Positions 8,996-17,601 of a stretch of DNA of 64,000 nt are shown piece after piece (position 1 is the stretch's first letter; every line of letters begins with the position of its first letter). A model generated the notes under the pieces. That model did no database searches. It saw only the letters and a list, made by a program, of their open reading frames with translations, and had not been told where the DNA came from. Both the position numbers and the translations under genes were made by a program. The DNA lies in assembly GCA_040752855.1 (NCBI GenBank), contig JBFMHP010000034.1, positions 1-64,000 of the forward strand, given 5' to 3'. Source of the stretch: JBFMHP01 sp040752855 (lineage in GTDB: Bacteria; Pseudomonadota; Gammaproteobacteria; RBG-16-57-12).

Positions 8996-9556
8996 TTATC
9001 CGCTGAAGGCCTCCTTGGAGGCGAGATATGCCTGCTCGGCCATCGTGCTCTCCCGACCCAGGATGGCGTTGCGATGCGGGAAGCGACCGAAGCGCTTCAC
9101 TATATCACGGTGATGCCGGGCCCACTTCAGATTGTCGGGCAGTCCGGCACTCTCGAACAGACTGACCGACAGCTCCTGATCGCGGATGTCTTCGCTGTGC
9201 ATCAGCGGCATGTACATGAAGATCTTGTATTCCTTACTCATTCCCCTATCCAGTCCCTTGACCACTGCCTCCTTAGAGATCCGCTGTGCCTGGGTCTCCG
9301 TGGCAAAGGCCTGCGGCGTACCGCGAAACATGTTCAGCGGAAATTGATCGAGCACGATCAGCAGCGCCAGGCATGAGCGCGGCGACTCCACCCAGTGATC
9401 CAACTCCCCCGCCGCGGCCGCCTGATACGTAACCAGGAATTGTTCGAGCATCAACTGATCGAACTCCGGCGTGGCATTGAACCACCGCTTCTTGACCTCG
9501 GGAGCAAACCAGAACTCCAGGATTTCCTCAGCTGACACAGGCATCGTCTCGTTCAT
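8996..9556 (-). CDS. DUF924 family protein
   Basis: 186 residues. The opening AEEILEFWFAPEVKKRWFN, the central LIVLDQFPLNMFRGTPQAFATE and HHRDIVKRFGRFPHRNAILGR are the conserved blocks of DUF924, an all-helical TPR-like cytoplasmic family of unknown function. AGAGGTGGCCG precedes the ATG. It lies 11 bases upstream of oxyR in the same direction, so it is probably cotranscribed with it. Confidence 0.9.
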   Translation of the reverse strand: MNETMPVSAEEILEFWFAPEVKKRWFNATPEFDQLMLEQFLVTYQAAAAGELDHWVESPRSCLALLIVLDQFPLNMFRGTPQAFATETQAQRISKEAVVKGLDRGMSKEYKIFMYMPLMHSEDIRDQELSVSLFESAGLPDNLKWARHHRDIVKRFGRFPHRNAILGRESTMAEQAYLASKEAFSG

Positions 9557-9671
9557 CGGCCACCTCTTGCACCATCGGGATGCGCGCTCGCCGACTCAAG
9601 ATTCACGGGCAAGCGTCGCTAAAAGTGTAGCAACCCCACCTAGCACAGGATTTTTGGAGCATTCAGACGAC

Positions 9672-10340
9672 ATGATCTCGGACGTCATCGGAAAAGTTGC
9701 GATCGCTGTTCTCTTCACGATCTTTGCGGAAGCCACCCTGGCCATTGACACCCCTGCGGACATCCGTGAGGTCAAGATGGCGCCCCTGGTCCGCGGCGGC
9801 ATGGTCTTTCAGGAATACTGCGTGGTCTGTCACGGGCAGAAGGGTGACGGCAAAAGCGCGGCAACGCGCTTGTACAAGGATCTCGACCTGGCGATCAAAC
9901 CCGGAACCGCTGAGTACTACGAGAAGATGGTAGCCAAAGGGAGCGCGGCCTTGGGCAAATCTCCCTTCATGCCGCCCTATGGTGAGGAAATCGAGGAAGA
10001 GGACCTTGCCGACCTCATGGTCTATCTTGCGGTGATCCGCGATCCCATCAAACGCGGCGAGGTGGTATTCAAGGTCAACTGCATCCTCTGCCACGGCGTT
10101 AAAGCCGATGGGCAGGGCCGCACCTCGCAATTGTATGAACCTCGTCCATCGGATCTTAGACGGAGCGACAAAAACCGCGACTACATGCTCCAGATCGTAA
10201 AACACGGCGGCGAAGCGATGGGGCGCTCACCGGTGATGCCGCAGTGGGGGCTGCAGATCTCGGAGGCGGAGATCGAGGATGTGGTCGACTACGTGCAGCA
10301 CCTGGTGGCAGAAACCGCTGCCGCCAATCCGAAAAAGTAG
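9672..10340 (+). CDS. diheme c-type cytochrome
   Basis: 222 residues with a signal peptide-like N-terminus (about residues 1-24, ending near LAIDT) and two class I cytochrome c domains in tandem. The heme sites are C50VVCH54 and C137ILCH141. Candidate axial methionines are in SPFMPPYG (about M100) and SPVMPQWG. It would be a periplasmic electron carrier or the cytochrome subunit of an oxidase; sulfur oxidisers have many of these, but no partner is adjacent. The start at 9672 gives a clean signal peptide; the upstream open frame has none. Its ribosome site is weak (GGAG 13 bases away). Confidence 0.9.
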   Translation: MISDVIGKVAIAVLFTIFAEATLAIDTPADIREVKMAPLVRGGMVFQEYCVVCHGQKGDGKSAATRLYKDLDLAIKPGTAEYYEKMVAKGSAALGKSPFMPPYGEEIEEEDLADLMVYLAVIRDPIKRGEVVFKVNCILCHGVKADGQGRTSQLYEPRPSDLRRSDKNRDYMLQIVKHGGEAMGRSPVMPQWGLQISEAEIEDVVDYVQHLVAETAAANPKK

Positions 10341-10343
10341 CCT

Positions 10344-10976
10344 TCACTGCTCCGGCGGATAACACACCCCGGTACCGCCCAAGCCGCAATAACCGCCGGG
10401 ATTTTTTGCCAGATACTGCTGGTGATACGCCTCGGCGAAATAGAATTCCGGCGCCGGCGCAATCTCGGTGCTGATCCCGCCAAACCCGGCCCCAGCCATC
10501 GCCCGTTGGTACGCTTCTTTTGAAGCCACGGCCGCCGCGTACTGCGCCGCATCGAACGCATAAACCGCCGAGCGATACTGTGTGCCGACATCGTTGCCCT
10601 GGCGCATCCCCTGGGTGGGATCGTGCCCCTCCCAGAAAAGCGCGAGCAATTGTTCATAGCGAATCAGTTTTGGATCGAACACCACCAACACCACCTCGGC
10701 GTGCCCGGTCAACCCTGAGCAGACCTCCTCGTAGGTCGGATTGGGGGTGTAACCGCCCGCGTAACCCACGGCCGTGACATACACGCCCGGCATTTGCCAG
10801 AACTTACGCTCCGCGCCCCAGAAGCAGCCCATGCCAAACATGGCCCGCGTCATTCCCTCCGGGTAAGGAGGCCGTAACGGACGATGGCTCACATAATGCC
10901 CCGCCGGCACCGGCATGGGCGTCGCGCGGCCGGGCAAGGCCTGTTCGGGGGTGGGCAGTGACAGTGTTTTAGGCAT
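10344..10976 (-). CDS. msrA: peptide methionine (S)-S-oxide reductase
   Basis: 210 residues from MPKTLSLP. MsrA repairs oxidised methionine. The catalytic motif GCFWGAE has C51, and the tail CGLGGTGVC provides two resolving cysteines, as in the long MsrA group. The first 45 residues form the Pro-rich extension (LPGR, HYVSHRPLRPPYPEG) seen in E. coli-type MsrA. I chose 10976 over the ATG at 11000 because AGAAGG lies just before it. It converges with the cytochrome gene, with only three bases between stops. Confidence 0.95.
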   Translation of the reverse strand: MPKTLSLPTPEQALPGRATPMPVPAGHYVSHRPLRPPYPEGMTRAMFGMGCFWGAERKFWQMPGVYVTAVGYAGGYTPNPTYEEVCSGLTGHAEVVLVVFDPKLIRYEQLLALFWEGHDPTQGMRQGNDVGTQYRSAVYAFDAAQYAAAVASKEAYQRAMAGAGFGGISTEIAPAPEFYFAEAYHQQYLAKNPGGYCGLGGTGVCYPPEQ

Positions 10977-11033
10977 GCGATTACCTTCTTGCTTCAACAA
11001 TCATGTGAGTGTAGCCCAAGGACTTGCTCCGCG

Positions 11034-11042
11034 TTATCCACA
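11034..11042 (+). promoter_or_regulatory. DnaA box
   Basis: Exact match to the DnaA-binding consensus TTATCCACA. First of three exact copies in the msrA-cbbL gap. Confidence 0.55.
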
Positions 11043-11223
11043 TCCGCATCCCCAAGTCAAGAGGTCGCGGCCTAAATATCGATATCACCATGCAGATGCA
11101 GCGATAATTGCGCAACCCTATGAAAATCATAACAAAATCCGATCGAACAGATTTTGCGCAAGCAGTCGGAAGGCATTGAAAAGACTCACAAACCGTCGCA
11201 CGCCGCACACGTCTTCCACAGAG

Positions 11224-11246
11224 TTATCCACAGGGTTTGTGGACAA
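11224..11246. promoter_or_regulatory. paired DnaA boxes, exact plus relaxed inverted
   Basis: TTATCCACA at 11224-11232 on the plus strand is followed at 11238-11246 by TGTGGACAA, a relaxed box (TTGTCCACA) on the minus strand. The pair is followed by a run of seven T. The same arrangement recurs at 11631-11653. Confidence 0.55.
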
Positions 11247-11630
11247 GGTGTTTTTTTGCTCCGACGATAGAGACTTACAGCAATCCCGATCGTTTGGGCT
11301 GCGCGATGACACCAAAAATCGTCGGACACCCTGGCCCTTGGCTCCGGCGCTTTCCGGCGCCGGCCGATCCGCCCATCCCGCCGCGCCGCCCCCGCCGCAA
11401 CCAAGCCGATTCAAGTTTTCCCCCGCCTGCCGACGGGCACTTGTTCACAAGCCACAACACTTGTCAATAGCGCCATGCGGGGATCGGGCAATTATTTTCA
11501 AGCCACGCGCCGACTTCCATAACTTATTGATATTAATAGACATTGACCTATGTACACTTTTTGCTCAAATCAAAACAAGCCCTTGTACCTTCGAGGCGGA
11601 ACGCTGATCCGATGGATTTCATCCACAAAG

Positions 11631-11653
11631 TTATCCACAGGTTTTGTTGATAA
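11631..11653. promoter_or_regulatory. paired DnaA boxes, second set
   Basis: TTATCCACA at 11631-11639 followed by TGTTGATAA at 11645-11653, a relaxed box (TTATCAACA) on the minus strand. A one-mismatch box TCATCCACA lies just upstream at 11619-11627, and an AT-rich tract follows. Spacing within the pair equals that of the first set. Confidence 0.55.
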
Positions 11654-12119
11654 CTGAAATTCTCATTGTTTACCATCGTGTTACCGAGTCTTTCTTTCAT
11701 TTTGGATGACATTTTTCTCCTAATTTTTCGACATTTTAATTGAAGGAAAGTCGGCCCCGCCCCCAGCCGGAGATAGGCCGTTGCATCATCCAAGGCATCC
11801 GGTCTTGATAACCGGCTTGTTTATCGGATTTTATCGTCTATACCTATCCACCTCAGGCTTATTTCCAGGCGGCTCTCACAGGCGCCACTAAAGACTTACT
11901 GATGCTGTAAGACATAATCATAATATTTAACTTATGGCTTCGATCAAAATGTCTGAGTGGTATTGATGGCGGATCTGCATATACTGCTCCGCACAACCTG
12001 CTTAGCTGATCCCTGGCTTGGAAGTGGTTTGAAACACCGTGCCAACTGCGGCCCGCAGTCATGAAACCGCAGGCGGCGCACCTCACAGTGATACTCACAA
12101 TCCTCATAAGGAGAAAAGT

Positions 12120-13541
12120 ATGGCGAAGAAAACCTATAGCGCGGGCGTGAAAGAATACCGCGAAACCTACTGGATGCCGAATTACACCCCGAAGGACAGC
12201 GACATCCTGGCCTGCTTCAAGGTCATCCCCCAAGCCGGCGTTCCCCGTGAAGAAGCCGCGGCTGCCGTAGCCGCCGAGTCTTCCACCGGTACCTGGACCA
12301 CCGTATGGACCGACCTGCTGACCGATCTGGATCACTACAAAGGCCGCGCCTATGCCATCGAAGACGTTCCGGGCAACGACGACGCCTTCTATGCCTTCAT
12401 CGCCTACCCGATCGACCTGTTCGAAGAAGGTTCAGTAGTAAACGTCTTCACCTCACTGGTCGGTAACGTATTCGGCTTCAAGGCCGTTCGCGCCCTGCGT
12501 CTGGAAGACGTGCGCTTCCCGCTGGCCTACGTCATGACCTGTAACGGCCCGCCGCACGGCATCCAAGTCGAGCGCGACAAGATGAACAAGTACGGCCGTC
12601 CGATGCTCGGTTGCACCATCAAGCCGAAGCTGGGTTTGTCTGCCAAGAACTACGGGCGCGCGGTATATGAGTGTCTGCGTGGCGGTCTGGACTTCACCAA
12701 GGACGACGAGAACATCAACTCCCAGCCGTTCATGCGCTGGCGCGACCGTTTCGCCTTCGTACAAGAGGCCACTCTGAAGGCCGAAGCCGAAACCGGCGAG
12801 CGTAAGGGTCACTACCTGAACGTTACCGCTCCAACTCCGGACGAAATGTTCAAGCGTGCCGAGTTTGCCAAAGAAATCGGCGCCCCGATCATCATGCACG
12901 ACTACCTGACTGGCGGCTTCTGCGCCAACACCGGTCTGGCACAGTGGTGCCGTGACAACGGCATGCTGCTGCACATCCACCGCGCCATGCACGCGGTACT
13001 CGACCGCAACCCGAACCACGGTATCCACTTCCGTGTACTGACCAAGGCCCTGCGTCTGTCCGGCGGCGACCACCTGCACTCCGGTACCGTCGTTGGTAAG
13101 CTCGAAGGCGACCGCGCCGCGACCTTGGGCTGGATCGACATGATGCGTGATTCCTTCATCAAAGAAGACCGTTCACGCGGCATCATGTTCGATCAAGATT
13201 GGGGTTCAATGCCGGGCGTTCTGCCGGTGGCCTCCGGTGGTATCCACGTATGGCACATGCCGGCGCTGGTCACCATCTTCGGCGACGACTCCGTTCTGCA
13301 GTTCGGTGGCGGTACCCTGGGTCACCCGTGGGGCAACGCCGCTGGCGCCGCTGCCAACCGTGTCGCGCTGGAAGCCTGCGTACAGGCCCGTAACGAAGGC
13401 CGTCAGGTTGAGAAGGAAGGCAAAGACATCCTTACCAATGCAGCCAAGAGCAGCCCAGAGCTCAAAGTCGCTCTGGAAACCTGGAAAGAAATCAAGTTCG
13501 AATTCGACACCGTTGACAAGCTGGACGTGGCCCACAAATAA
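12120..13541 (+). CDS. cbbL: RuBisCO large subunit, form IA
   Basis: 473 residues, full length. It carboxylates ribulose bisphosphate in the Calvin cycle. The carbamylated lysine lies in GGLDFTKDDEN (K194, spinach K201), the catalytic lysine in TIKPKLGLS (K168, spinach K175), and loop 6 in SGTVVGKLEG. The C-terminus FEFDTVDKLDVAHK and the N-terminus match form IA enzymes of Thiobacillus/Acidithiobacillus type rather than form IC or II. ATAAGGAG lies seven bases before the ATG. The codon choice looks more biased than in neighbouring genes, consistent with high expression. First gene of cbbL-S-Q-O; no cbbR gene is visible nearby. Confidence 0.99.
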   Translation: MAKKTYSAGVKEYRETYWMPNYTPKDSDILACFKVIPQAGVPREEAAAAVAAESSTGTWTTVWTDLLTDLDHYKGRAYAIEDVPGNDDAFYAFIAYPIDLFEEGSVVNVFTSLVGNVFGFKAVRALRLEDVRFPLAYVMTCNGPPHGIQVERDKMNKYGRPMLGCTIKPKLGLSAKNYGRAVYECLRGGLDFTKDDENINSQPFMRWRDRFAFVQEATLKAEAETGERKGHYLNVTAPTPDEMFKRAEFAKEIGAPIIMHDYLTGGFCANTGLAQWCRDNGMLLHIHRAMHAVLDRNPNHGIHFRVLTKALRLSGGDHLHSGTVVGKLEGDRAATLGWIDMMRDSFIKEDRSRGIMFDQDWGSMPGVLPVASGGIHVWHMPALVTIFGDDSVLQFGGGTLGHPWGNAAGAAANRVALEACVQARNEGRQVEKEGKDILTNAAKSSPELKVALETWKEIKFEFDTVDKLDVAHK

Positions 13542-13548
13542 GGCCGCT

Positions 13549-13566
13549 GACCTTCTCAAGAAGGTC
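13549..13566 (+). other. hairpin just after cbbL
   Basis: GACCTTCT (13549-13556) and AGAAGGTC (13559-13566) give an 8-bp perfect stem with a two-base loop, starting eight bases after the cbbL stop and flanked by GGCC on both sides. No T-run follows, so it more likely stabilises the cbbL message or tunes cbbL:cbbS output than terminates it. Confidence 0.5.
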
Positions 13567-13579
13567 GGCCACCATCTCC

Positions 13580-13603
13580 CCCTCTCCCGCTGGCGGGAGA
13601 GGG
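13580..13603. repeat. REP-like palindrome in the cbbL-cbbS gap
   Basis: CCCTCTCCCGC (13580-13590) and GCGGGAGAGGG (13593-13603) form an 11-bp stem with a two-base loop, followed by GGGGTGAGGG. The identical stem is found in the next gap of the operon at 14098-14121. This is a common style of interspersed palindrome in proteobacterial genomes. Confidence 0.8.
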
Positions 13604-13662
13604 AAGGGGTGAGGGCGTAAGGTAAATTCACCACGAATTTGAATCCAACTGAGGAACCCAAA

Positions 13663-14019
13663 ATGAGTGAAATGCAAGACTACAAATCAAGCTTGAGCGA
13701 CGTCTCCAGCCGTAAGTTCGAAACCTTCTCTTATCTGCCGAGCATGAGCGCCGAGCAGATCAAGACCCAGGTTCAGTACATCGTCTCCAAGGGCTGGAAC
13801 CCGGCCATCGAGCACACCGAACCGAAGAACGCTGCCGGTTCTTACTGGTACATGTGGAAGCTGCCGATGTTCGGTGAAACCAACGTCGAGAAGATCCTGG
13901 CTGAAGCGGCTGCCTGTCATAAGGCTCACCCCGGCAACCATGTTCGTCTGATCGGTTACGATAACTATGCGCAATCTCAAGGCGCATCCATGGTTATCTA
14001 CCGCGGTACGCCTATCTAA
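13663..14019 (+). CDS. cbbS: RuBisCO small subunit, form IA
   Basis: 118 residues. The small subunit caps the L8 core to make the L8S8 enzyme. FETFSYLPSMSAEQIKTQV, GWNPAIEH, WYMWKLPMFGE and HPGNHVRLIGYDN are the conserved blocks of form I small subunits. The start is MSEMQDYKSS at 13663, with GAGGA eight bases upstream; an in-frame ATG at 13639 is less well placed. It follows cbbL after 121 bases that hold two hairpins. Confidence 0.98.
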   Translation: MSEMQDYKSSLSDVSSRKFETFSYLPSMSAEQIKTQVQYIVSKGWNPAIEHTEPKNAAGSYWYMWKLPMFGETNVEKILAEAAACHKAHPGNHVRLIGYDNYAQSQGASMVIYRGTPI

Positions 14020-14031
14020 GGTGTTCCATCC

Positions 14032-14056
14032 GTGGCCCGGCTCCCCGCCGGGCCAC
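14032..14056 (+). terminator. strong 10-bp hairpin after cbbS
   Basis: GTGGCCCGGC (14032-14041) and GCCGGGCCAC (14047-14056) make a perfect GC-rich stem with a TCCCC loop, 12 bases after the cbbS stop. There is no T-run. It may act as a partial terminator or as a 3' RNA stabiliser separating abundant cbbLS message from cbbQO. Confidence 0.55.
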
Positions 14057-14097
14057 ACCTTACCCAGGAGCCGGTGGCCGAAGGCCACACTATCCTC

Positions 14098-14121
14098 CCC
14101 TCTCCCGCAGGCGGGAGAGGG
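14098..14121. repeat. REP-like palindrome in the cbbS-cbbQ gap
   Basis: Same 11-bp arms as the element at 13580-13603 (CCCTCTCCCGC and GCGGGAGAGGG), here with loop AG, followed by a GGGTGAGGGG stretch after a short insertion. Two copies in one operon suggest either local duplication or repeated insertion of the same element family. Confidence 0.8.
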
Positions 14122-14267
14122 TGGCCCGAAGGGTCGGGTGAGGGGAGAGACCGCCCTGTTCAAGGCATTAATCCCGGGCAATGATCCGGGCGGTCTCTCA
14201 CTCTTCCTCAAGCAGCTTGCCGCCAGGCTGTTTGCGCAAGAGTGCAGCCAACAACGAGGAGCCCGTC

Positions 14268-15107
14268 ATGAGTCAAGTCGCTGGTCTGAAGAGCACCAAC
14301 CTGGATGCGATGGCCGAACAATACCGCGTCAAGAAAGAACCCTACTACTGCCCCGTCGCCGATGAAGTGGCCACCTTCGAAGCGGCCTACGCCGCGCGCA
14401 TGCCGATGATGCTCAAAGGCCCCACCGGCTGCGGTAAATCACGCTTCGTTGAATACATGGCCTGGAAACTGGGCAAGCCGTTGATCACCGTGGCGTGTAA
14501 CGAAGACATGACCGCCTCCGACCTGGTCGGGCGCTTCCTGCTCGATAAAGACGGCACCAAATGGCAGGACGGCCCGCTGACCCTGGCCGCGCGCATCGGC
14601 GCGATCTGTTATCTCGACGAAGTGGTCGAGGCCCGTCAGGACACCACCGTCGTGATCCACCCGCTGACCGACCACCGCCGCGAGCTGCCGCTGGACAAGA
14701 AGGGCGAGCTGGTCAAGTGCCACCCCGACTTCCAGCTGGTGATCTCCTACAACCCCGGCTATCAGAGCCTGATGAAGGACCTCAAGCAGTCGACCAAGCA
14801 ACGTTTCGGCGCCCTGGATTTCGACTATCCGAAGGCGGAGACCGAGATCGAGATCATCGCCAAGGAAGGAAACGTGAACAAGGAGATCGCCACCAAGCTG
14901 GTGCAGATCGGCGAGCGCGGCCGCAACCTGAAGGGCCATGGCCTGGACGAAGGTATCTCCACGCGTCTGCTGGTCTACGCGGCACAGCTGATCAACAAGG
15001 GCGTGACCCCGGTCGTCGCCTGCCGCGTGGCCCTGGTGCGCCCGCTGACCGATGACCCCGACATGCGCGAAACCCTGGATGCGGCGGTCGCCACGTTCTT
15101 TGAATAA
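14268..15107 (+). CDS. cbbQ: CbbQ, AAA+ ATPase of RuBisCO activase
   Basis: 279 residues of the MoxR/NorQ/CbbQ AAA+ group. With CbbO it forms a ring motor that removes inhibitory sugar phosphates from RuBisCO. Walker A is GPTGCGKS (G51-S58); Walker B is ICYLDEV about residues 113-119; sensor and arginine-finger region STKQRFGALDFDYP follows. CbbQ and NorQ are close relatives, but the position after cbbS and before cbbO settles the name. GAGGA precedes the ATG at 14268; the frame opens earlier at 14181 without a site. Confidence 0.96.
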   Translation: MSQVAGLKSTNLDAMAEQYRVKKEPYYCPVADEVATFEAAYAARMPMMLKGPTGCGKSRFVEYMAWKLGKPLITVACNEDMTASDLVGRFLLDKDGTKWQDGPLTLAARIGAICYLDEVVEARQDTTVVIHPLTDHRRELPLDKKGELVKCHPDFQLVISYNPGYQSLMKDLKQSTKQRFGALDFDYPKAETEIEIIAKEGNVNKEIATKLVQIGERGRNLKGHGLDEGISTRLLVYAAQLINKGVTPVVACRVALVRPLTDDPDMRETLDAAVATFFE

Positions 15108-15110
15108 CTA

Positions 15111-15204
15111 AATGTAGGGTGGGCACGACTTGTGTGCCCACCATTCACAACGTCGCGCGTTTTGACATTGCGCGTGGGCACGAAAAACGTGCCCACCCTA
15201 CATT
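15111..15204. repeat. 17-bp inverted repeat between cbbQ and cbbO
   Basis: AATGTAGGGTGGGCACG (15111-15127) and CGTGCCCACCCTACATT (15188-15204) are perfect inverted copies 60 bases apart. Parts of the arm (GTGCCCACC, GCGTGGGCACG) also recur inside the loop. The arm resembles the TGTAGGGTGGGCACG type of interspersed repeat found in many gammaproteobacteria. It starts three bases after the cbbQ stop and fills nearly the whole gap. Confidence 0.85.
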
Positions 15205-15231
15205 CGCAAAGCGCCACATTGAGGTACGCAC

Positions 15232-17571
15232 ATGAGCGTAAATCTTGACGACTATCGTGAAGCCTTAGAAAAAGCCGCGCCTGAGCTCAAAGACACCCTG
15301 GACGCCACCTTCCACGAGGCGGCCCGCATGATGTCGGCCCAGGCCTTGAGCGATTATCTCGAAGGGGCGCGCGGCCTGGCCAATCTGGGGCGCGGCTCCA
15401 ATCTGGTGGTCAGCTTTTTGGAAGAGATGCCCGCGGTGGCCAAGGAGTGCGGCGACGACATCATCCGCGACGTCATCGCCGCAGCGATGAAGCTCTCCTC
15501 GATGACCTCGGGCGAGGTCATCGCCATGCTGTTCGCCACCCTGCCTACGGTGGCGCGCCGCCTCGGCGATCCGGAACTGATGCGCGGTTACCTGCAGCTG
15601 ATCCATCAGCTCTCGGCCAAGTCTTCCCGCGGTCTGCGCCCGATGCTCGGCATCATGGACGAACTGCTGTCCAAGCTGACCTTGAGCGGCCTCAAGCGCT
15701 GGGCCTTATATGGCGCGCAGGCCTACGCCAAGGACCTGCCGGGACAAACGAAATATTTCGGTCTCGAGACCGAGGACGCCAAGGCCATGCTGCAACAGCA
15801 GCGGCGCGGCAGTCTGTTCATCGACAATCAACGCCGCATCAATTTCTACCTGCGCGCGCTGTGGGGCCGCGACTTCTTCCTGCGCCCGACCGCCGCCGAT
15901 CACGAGGGCTTCAAGCCGTATCTGGAACGGCGCGTGATCCATCTGCCCGATGCGGTCGACCCGATCGGCGCGATCAGCGGCCAGGACCTCTACCGTGCCA
16001 TGGCGGTACACATGGGCGCGCACCTGCTCTACACGCCGGAGCCGCTGTCCGCCGAGCAGTTGAGTCCGGCGCAGATGTTCTTCATCGGCTTCTTCGAGGA
16101 TGCGCGCATCGAATACAACGCGGTGCAGAACTTCCCCGGCCTGAAAAAACTCTGGGGCTCGCTGCTGCGCCTGGAGCATTCCGGCAAGCCGCTGCATCCC
16201 ACCGTGGCGCTGCTGGAGCACACCGCACTGATGCTATTGGATGCCAGCGCGCGCAGCGACGATGCCGAACTCAACGCCCTGGTCGAGCGCTTCCACACCA
16301 ATATCGCGGCCAACCAGGACAACCCGCAGTTCTCCTGGCACATGGGCCTGGAGCTGTTCAACCTGCTGCAAGCGCGCAAGGATGTGCCCAGCCTGCGCAT
16401 CCTCGAATCCCTGCGCATCCCCTACCGCGACGACAACCGCCTGGTGTGGGACTTCGATGAATTCGCCTGGGTCGACAGCGCGGAATACATGGCCGCCAGC
16501 CAACGCCAGGTGCGCCGCTACGTCTCGGCCGTCGAGATGGCCAACGAGACCGATTGCGAACTGGCCGGCGACGACGCCCAAGAGGTGTGGATCTGCGCCA
16601 CCGAGTTCATGCCCTACGAGGATGCCGGCGAGGCCTCGGTCAGCTTCAACCAGATGTGGGGCAAGGAGCCGATCTCCGATCCCTTCCACTATCAGGAGTG
16701 GGACTACCAGGTGCAGCTGCACCGCCCGGACTGGGTGACGCTCTACGAGCGGCGCCAGCCCAAGGGCGATCCCGAGATCATCGAAAAGATCCTGATCGAG
16801 CACAAGCCGGTCACCCATCGCATCAAACAGATCATCGACATGCTGCAGCCCGAGGGCGTGCAGCGCGTGCGTAATATGGAAGACGGCGATGAGATCGACA
16901 TCAACGCCGCCATCGACGCCATGATCTCGATCCGCATGGGCCAACAGCCCAACACGCGCATCACCATGCGTAACGTGATCAAGAATCGTGACTTGTCGGT
17001 GGTCGTACTGCTCGATCTCTCGGAGTCGACCAATGAAAAGCTCGACGGTTCCGACAAGAGCGTGCTGGCGCTGACCCGGGAGGCCAGCACCCTGGTGGCC
17101 ACCGCCATCAACGGCGTGGGCGATCCGTTTGCCATCCACGGTTTTGCCTCCGATGGCCGTCACGACGTGCAGTACTACCGCTTCAAGGACTTCAACCAGA
17201 AGTGGGATGATGAGGTGAAGGCGCGCCTGGCCGGGATGCAGGGCGGCTTGTCCACCCGCATGGGCGCGGCGATGCGCCACGCGGCGCAGCACCTGTTGAA
17301 GCAGCCGGAGCGGAAGAAGCTGCTGCTCGTGGTCACCGACGGCGAGCCGGCCGACATCGACGAGCGCGATCCGCAGCACCTGCGCCTCGACACCCGCAAG
17401 GCGGTGGAGGAGCTGGCCAGCAAGGGCGTGATGACCTATTGCCTGACGCTGGACCCGGACGCCGACAACTACGTCAAACGCATCTTCGGCGCCAACCACT
17501 ACACCGTCATCGATCACGTCGATCGGCTGCCGGAACGGCTGCCGGCGCTGTTCGCCTCGCTGACCTCCTGA
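15232..17571 (+). CDS. cbbO: CbbO, von Willebrand A activase adaptor
   Basis: 779 residues, standard for CbbO. It binds the CbbQ hexamer and recognises RuBisCO through its C-terminal VWA domain. The MIDAS metal site begins with DLSES at residues 595-599, followed later by GLSTRMGAAMRH and VVTDGEPADID, the remaining MIDAS loops. The N-terminal two thirds are the helical NorD/CbbO region. It is the last gene of the operon and is closed by a classical terminator. Confidence 0.96.
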   Translation: MSVNLDDYREALEKAAPELKDTLDATFHEAARMMSAQALSDYLEGARGLANLGRGSNLVVSFLEEMPAVAKECGDDIIRDVIAAAMKLSSMTSGEVIAMLFATLPTVARRLGDPELMRGYLQLIHQLSAKSSRGLRPMLGIMDELLSKLTLSGLKRWALYGAQAYAKDLPGQTKYFGLETEDAKAMLQQQRRGSLFIDNQRRINFYLRALWGRDFFLRPTAADHEGFKPYLERRVIHLPDAVDPIGAISGQDLYRAMAVHMGAHLLYTPEPLSAEQLSPAQMFFIGFFEDARIEYNAVQNFPGLKKLWGSLLRLEHSGKPLHPTVALLEHTALMLLDASARSDDAELNALVERFHTNIAANQDNPQFSWHMGLELFNLLQARKDVPSLRILESLRIPYRDDNRLVWDFDEFAWVDSAEYMAASQRQVRRYVSAVEMANETDCELAGDDAQEVWICATEFMPYEDAGEASVSFNQMWGKEPISDPFHYQEWDYQVQLHRPDWVTLYERRQPKGDPEIIEKILIEHKPVTHRIKQIIDMLQPEGVQRVRNMEDGDEIDINAAIDAMISIRMGQQPNTRITMRNVIKNRDLSVVVLLDLSESTNEKLDGSDKSVLALTREASTLVATAINGVGDPFAIHGFASDGRHDVQYYRFKDFNQKWDDEVKARLAGMQGGLSTRMGAAMRHAAQHLLKQPERKKLLLVVTDGEPADIDERDPQHLRLDTRKAVEELASKGVMTYCLTLDPDADNYVKRIFGANHYTVIDHVDRLPERLPALFASLTS

Positions 17572-17573
17572 CC

Positions 17574-17601
17574 AAAAAACCGCCGCAAGGCGGTTTTTTT
17601 T
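17574..17601 (+). terminator. Rho-independent terminator of the cbb operon
   Basis: AAAAAACCGCC (17574-17584), a GCAA loop and GGCGGTTTTTT form an 11-bp stem that ends in a run of eight T. It starts three bases after the cbbO stop codon. Confidence 0.92.

Larger units (their letters stand above)
10977..12119. other. 1.1-kb gene-free region with DnaA-box cluster
   Basis: Between the divergent msrA and cbbL genes. No open frame here has a credible ribosome site and sensible composition. The region contains three exact DnaA boxes (TTATCCACA), several relaxed ones, and two AT-rich tracts (about 11515-11580 and 11640-11745) in an otherwise GC-rich genome. The right-hand part (11880-12119) must hold the cbb promoter: CATAAT at 11919-11924 is a possible -10, but no good -35 is visible, and the implied leader is about 190 bases long. 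Confidence 0.6.

Noticed and set aside
10915..11607. 230-residue open frame in the msrA-cbbL gap
   Set aside because: It overlaps the msrA start antisense, has no ribosome site, and its composition (Pro/Arg/His-rich) looks non-coding; it crosses the DnaA-box cluster.
15447..16460. 337-residue open frame inside cbbO
   Set aside because: Same-strand frame shadow of cbbO with Arg/His/Ala composition.
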